Of a DNA stretch of 64,000 bases, positions 61,005-64,000 are shown piece after piece. The number at the start of each line of letters is the position of its first letter. Positions within the stretch are counted from its first letter, which is position 1. The translations under genes and the position numbers were made by a program. Location of the stretch: positions 372,001-436,000 of the forward strand of contig NZ_JABUXV010000001.1 in assembly GCF_014897705.1 (NCBI RefSeq), in the 5' to 3' direction. The notes under the pieces are model-generated. The model worked only from the letters and a program-made list of their open reading frames with translations. It ran no database searches and was not told where the DNA came from. The stretch comes from Brachybacterium sp. FME24 (lineage in GTDB: Bacteria; Actinomycetota; Actinomycetes; Actinomycetales; Dermabacteraceae).

Positions 61005-62510
61005 ATGCACCCGACAACAGACGATCCTCACCTCGGCGACGTCGGAACGTCGAGCGAACCGATGCCACCTGCCCTCGGCACCCTGCTGGTCATCCTGGCC
61101 GGGTTCCTGGCGTTGCCGATGTCCATGTCCGGTGCCAGCGTGGCAATCCCGCGTATCGGCGCGGACCTGGACACCGGAGGCGCCGCCGCCCAGTGGGTTG
61201 TGACCGGCTACTTCCTGACCGCTTCGGCACTCATGCTCGTCGCCGGTTCGCTGGCCGACGCCCTCGGACGTCGCCGCATCTACCGCCTCGGCGCGCTCGT
61301 CTACGCCATCGGGAGCCTCGCCGCCGCCGTCGCACCGAGCATCGGCCTGCTCCTGGCCGCCCGGGTGCTCACCGGTCTGGGCGCAGCCGGCGTGATGGCC
61401 TCCGGCGGGGCGATCCTGGCCGCGACCTTCACCGGGGTCGCGCGGACCCGCGCGTTCGCGGCCATGGGCGCCACCGCAGGTTTCGGTCTGGCACTAGGCC
61501 CATCGGCGTCAGGGTGGGTCGTGGACTCCCTGGGGTGGCGGATGGGGTTCGGCGTCTTCGCGCTCGCCGGGCTCGTGCTGATGGTCGGCACGTTGATCCT
61601 CCGCGAGACCCGGGCTGCGGCCCGTTCGCGCATCGACGTCACCGGTGCCGCCGTGCTGGCCGTAGGCCTGGCCGGCCTCATGCTCGCCGTCTCCCAAGCA
61701 CCGGCACGCGGGTGGGCGGACCCGCTCGTGATCGTTGCGCTTGCCGTCGGGATCGTCGGACTCATCGTGCTGATTCCGATCGAACGACACGCTCCGAACC
61801 CGGTGCTGGACCTAGCGCTCCTGCGGAATCGCAGGTTCATGGGTTGGATGCTGGCCGCGACCACCATGGCCTTCGGCTACGGCGGCGTGCTGGCATTCCT
61901 GCCCAGCTACCTGCAGTCCCCCGTAGGCAACCGCCCGAGCACCACCGGGCTGATCATGCTGCTGCCGACCGTGCCCATGGCGCTCCTGCCACCCCTCGCC
62001 GCGAGACTCGTCAACCGCGGCGCCAGCCCCGCCGCCCTCATCACCGGCGCGCTGCTGTTGCTCTCCGGGGGCAACGTGTGGCTCAGCGTGCTCCACCCCG
62101 ACGTCGATATCGCAACGCTGGCCGGGCCGCTGCTGACCGTCGGCGCAGGCGTGGGCCTCGCCGCGGGCATCATCGACGCCGAGGCCATGAATCAGATCGA
62201 CACCGACCACGCGGGTATGGCCGCCGGGATGCTCAACACCGTCCGCGGAGGTGCCAACGCCCTCGTCCTCGCCCTCTTCGGTGCCGCCCTCATCGCGCTG
62301 CTCACCACGACGCTCGGCTCCCCGGAACTGGCCGGACGCGTGGCTACCGGCAACATCCCCACGACCGACGCCGAGATCCTCGCCCGACACCTCACCGGCG
62401 CCTGGCGCACCACGCTGATCGGGCTCGCGGGTTTGTGCGCGGTCGCAGGCGTCGTCGCCGGATCACTGGTGCGAACCGTCGACCACCATGAACACACCGC
62501 CTCCACGTAG
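61005..62510 (+). CDS. MFS drug exporter, DHA2 (14-helix) family
   Basis: 501 residues with about 14 hydrophobic segments. Motif A is GSLADALGRRRIYRLG, motif C of antiporters lies in GATAGFGLALGPSASG, and the motif D1-like WVVTGYFLTASALML is present. Long length and the IPRIGADLDTGGAAAQWVVTGY start are typical of DHA2 proton/drug antiporters. Downstream of the FMN reductase under TetR control. Confidence 0.92.
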   Translation: MHPTTDDPHLGDVGTSSEPMPPALGTLLVILAGFLALPMSMSGASVAIPRIGADLDTGGAAAQWVVTGYFLTASALMLVAGSLADALGRRRIYRLGALVYAIGSLAAAVAPSIGLLLAARVLTGLGAAGVMASGGAILAATFTGVARTRAFAAMGATAGFGLALGPSASGWVVDSLGWRMGFGVFALAGLVLMVGTLILRETRAAARSRIDVTGAAVLAVGLAGLMLAVSQAPARGWADPLVIVALAVGIVGLIVLIPIERHAPNPVLDLALLRNRRFMGWMLAATTMAFGYGGVLAFLPSYLQSPVGNRPSTTGLIMLLPTVPMALLPPLAARLVNRGASPAALITGALLLLSGGNVWLSVLHPDVDIATLAGPLLTVGAGVGLAAGIIDAEAMNQIDTDHAGMAAGMLNTVRGGANALVLALFGAALIALLTTTLGSPELAGRVATGNIPTTDAEILARHLTGAWRTTLIGLAGLCAVAGVVAGSLVRTVDHHEHTAST

Positions 62511-62687
62511 CGAGGGACATCATGAGCTCATGCGTCGCGACCTCTTGAGGCGCCGTGGCGGCAGCGCGAGGAGCACAAGAGCGAGTACAGCCCGGCTCTC
62601 TTGGGCTTGCCCGTGCCGCTACCGTGATGCCACGCACGCAAGAGCGCCTGCGATGGGCGGTCGGGCCAGTAGTGGCCCAGACGACTA

Positions 62688-63887
62688 CTACGGCAGCACC
62701 TTGCGCACGAGAGTCTTGCTCCGCAATGCGACCCAGATGGTGGCCAATCCGAGAGCGAACGGCGGGATCACGAGCGCTCCTCTCACGCCGGTGTAGGCGA
62801 CCAACTGTCCGGCCAGGCCGTTGCCAGCTGCCCCCGATACGAGCCCGACAGCCACGAGGAATGAGTAGCTGCGCGCAATGGTGGCTAGGTCGGCGACGTC
62901 GTCGAGCAGCGTGGACTTCAGGATCGACCCTGGAGCTCCGGTCAATCCCGCGCCGAACATGACATGCACGAGCAGCCACGGCTGCTCTGACGCTAAGTAG
63001 ACGAGTACAGCGGCTACCGTGACCGCTGCCTGGACCACGGGCAACTGCTCACCGCGGCGCCCGGGCCAGGGGCGCGAACCGAACACCAGGGCACCGAGCA
63101 CCTCACCCAGCGCCAGAGCAGCAAAGGCGAAACCGGCGAGAACCGCGACACCCGCGCCAGTCATGACGCCAGGGATGGCAACCGCGGTGATCCCCACAGC
63201 AAGACCATCCAGCCCGGCGGCGACGAAGATCGTCGTCAGCCCCGGTGAGGAGGCCAAACGTGTGCCGTAGCGGCTCTCTGGCCGAAGGACGTTCTGCGAT
63301 TCCCGGCCGTCGCTGACGAGTGCGAAGACGATCGTCGCAGAGAGGATCATCAGAGCCGCGATGCCCACGGCGACCACGGGTCCGTGGACGATCAGCGAGA
63401 ACGAGACCAGGACGGGGCCGATCGTGACGGCGCCCTGGAACAATGCCGACAGGAGTGCGTAGGACGTGCCTCTGAGGGCTTCGTCGCTCAGGGCGAAGCT
63501 GAGCCACGCTCGTACTGCTGTCGTGATGGCCGGTACCGAGACGCCGGCTGTCCCCGCCATGACGGCCACGATCCACACTGGGCCGTCGAGGGCGCCGGTC
63601 ACTCCGAATCCGAGCAATGACGCCGTGCAGATTCCGCCCGCCGCGACCACGATGGGTCGGGAGCCGAAACGGTCCATCAGGGGACCTTGAACGCTCAGTC
63701 CGATCGCGTTTCCCAGGCCGAACAAGGCGCTGATCGACCCCGCTGCGCTCAGCGCGCCTGTCCATTGCTGGACGCAGAGCACGATCGTGAGGGACAGCAT
63801 GCCCAGCGGTACTGCGCTGAGGAAGACGGCGACCAGCCGAGGTCGAGCTCGACGGGTCAGCAGGACAGGTGAATAGGCTCCGAGCAC
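62688..63887 (-). CDS. MFS transporter (12-helix)
   Basis: 399 residues from the GTG at 63887, which has GGAGG six bases upstream; a longer ATG frame is not favoured. About twelve hydrophobic segments. The region after helix 2 (GPLMDRFGSRPIVVAAGG) is motif A, and the LVYLASEQPWLLVHVMFGAGLTG segment carries the second half. Substrate unknown. It is convergent with the DHA2 exporter and is not obviously part of its operon. The remaining 113 bases to the window edge contain no supported gene. Confidence 0.86.
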   Translation of the reverse strand: MLGAYSPVLLTRRARPRLVAVFLSAVPLGMLSLTIVLCVQQWTGALSAAGSISALFGLGNAIGLSVQGPLMDRFGSRPIVVAAGGICTASLLGFGVTGALDGPVWIVAVMAGTAGVSVPAITTAVRAWLSFALSDEALRGTSYALLSALFQGAVTIGPVLVSFSLIVHGPVVAVGIAALMILSATIVFALVSDGRESQNVLRPESRYGTRLASSPGLTTIFVAAGLDGLAVGITAVAIPGVMTGAGVAVLAGFAFAALALGEVLGALVFGSRPWPGRRGEQLPVVQAAVTVAAVLVYLASEQPWLLVHVMFGAGLTGAPGSILKSTLLDDVADLATIARSYSFLVAVGLVSGAAGNGLAGQLVAYTGVRGALVIPPFALGLATIWVALRSKTLVRKVLP

Positions 63888-64000
63888 GGCATGCCTCCAG
63901 AGAGGATGCCCACCCACCCGGGAGCCGTACTCCCTTGACTGACGAGGCGCCGGCCGGCGCTCGCGATCGACTCCAGCGTATGCCGGAGCCTCGCCGTTGT

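Overview
The window is about 64 kb of very GC-rich DNA with dense coding, overlapping ATGA/GTGA gene junctions, frequent GTG and TTG starts, a DUF222/HNH endonuclease gene, an MT0933-like antitoxin and an actinobacterial-style tRNA-Arg(CCT). This points to a free-living or host-associated actinomycete. The gene content (secondary carriers, carbohydrate transporters without their own ATPase, quaternary-amine uptake) would fit a Brachybacterium/Dermabacteraceae-like organism, but that placement is inference. It looks like ordinary chromosome with one small integrated element. No CRISPR array, rRNA, recognisable phage block or intact IS transposase was seen.

Left third (1-20.6 kb). A truncated DeoR regulator, a small antitoxin-like protein, a CopC-type copper protein and an unusual MobA-like/nitrilase fusion lead to tRNA-Arg(CCT). 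The 3' end of that tRNA is duplicated 1,735 bp downstream, and the pair of repeats brackets a small, compositionally different element (about 3.5-5.2 kb) with no integrase. Then come a TetR/SDR/sugar-dehydrogenase locus with a visible operator, a YibE/F membrane protein, an S9 peptidase, a methyltransferase, a SulP transporter, two small proteins, and a thiM-thiE-thiD operon led by a TPP riboswitch. A ChaA-like antiporter, a GNAT enzyme and a dienelactone hydrolase follow.

Middle (20.6-40 kb). A three-gene proV-proW-proX type quaternary-amine/osmoprotectant importer ends in a long hairpin. A carbohydrate module follows: Gfo/Idh/MocA oxidoreductase and ROK repressor divergent from a substrate-binding lipoprotein and two permeases, with a promoter and palindrome between them. 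After a Dabb protein and the HNH/DUF222 gene there is an intergenic region with four DnaA-box-like sites. Next is a HAD phosphatase - PhnD - PhnC - PhnE - PhnE - RpiR run, convergent with an FGGY kinase. It has no C-P lyase and looks like an uptake and processing module for an unidentified phosphorylated or organophosphorus compound.

Right third (40-64 kb). A cluster of two antibiotic-phosphotransferase-like kinases, a HIT-like protein and a nucleotidyltransferase-like protein comes first, then a DesK/NarL-type two-component system with an acyltransferase, a tiny protein made of eleven GYDPDS-type hexapeptides, a MurE-like ligase lacking the N-terminal Mur domain, and a MarR - AhpD - pirin - GNAT - glutaminase(STAS) run under a clear MarR palindrome. 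A CocE/GbsR operon faces an SDR across a perfect 13-bp palindrome with mirror-image promoters. The end holds another XRE/SDR pair, a phosphotransferase, a TetR - FMN reductase - DHA2 exporter locus with its operator, and a second MFS carrier.

Functions are from motif recognition only. No database search was run.
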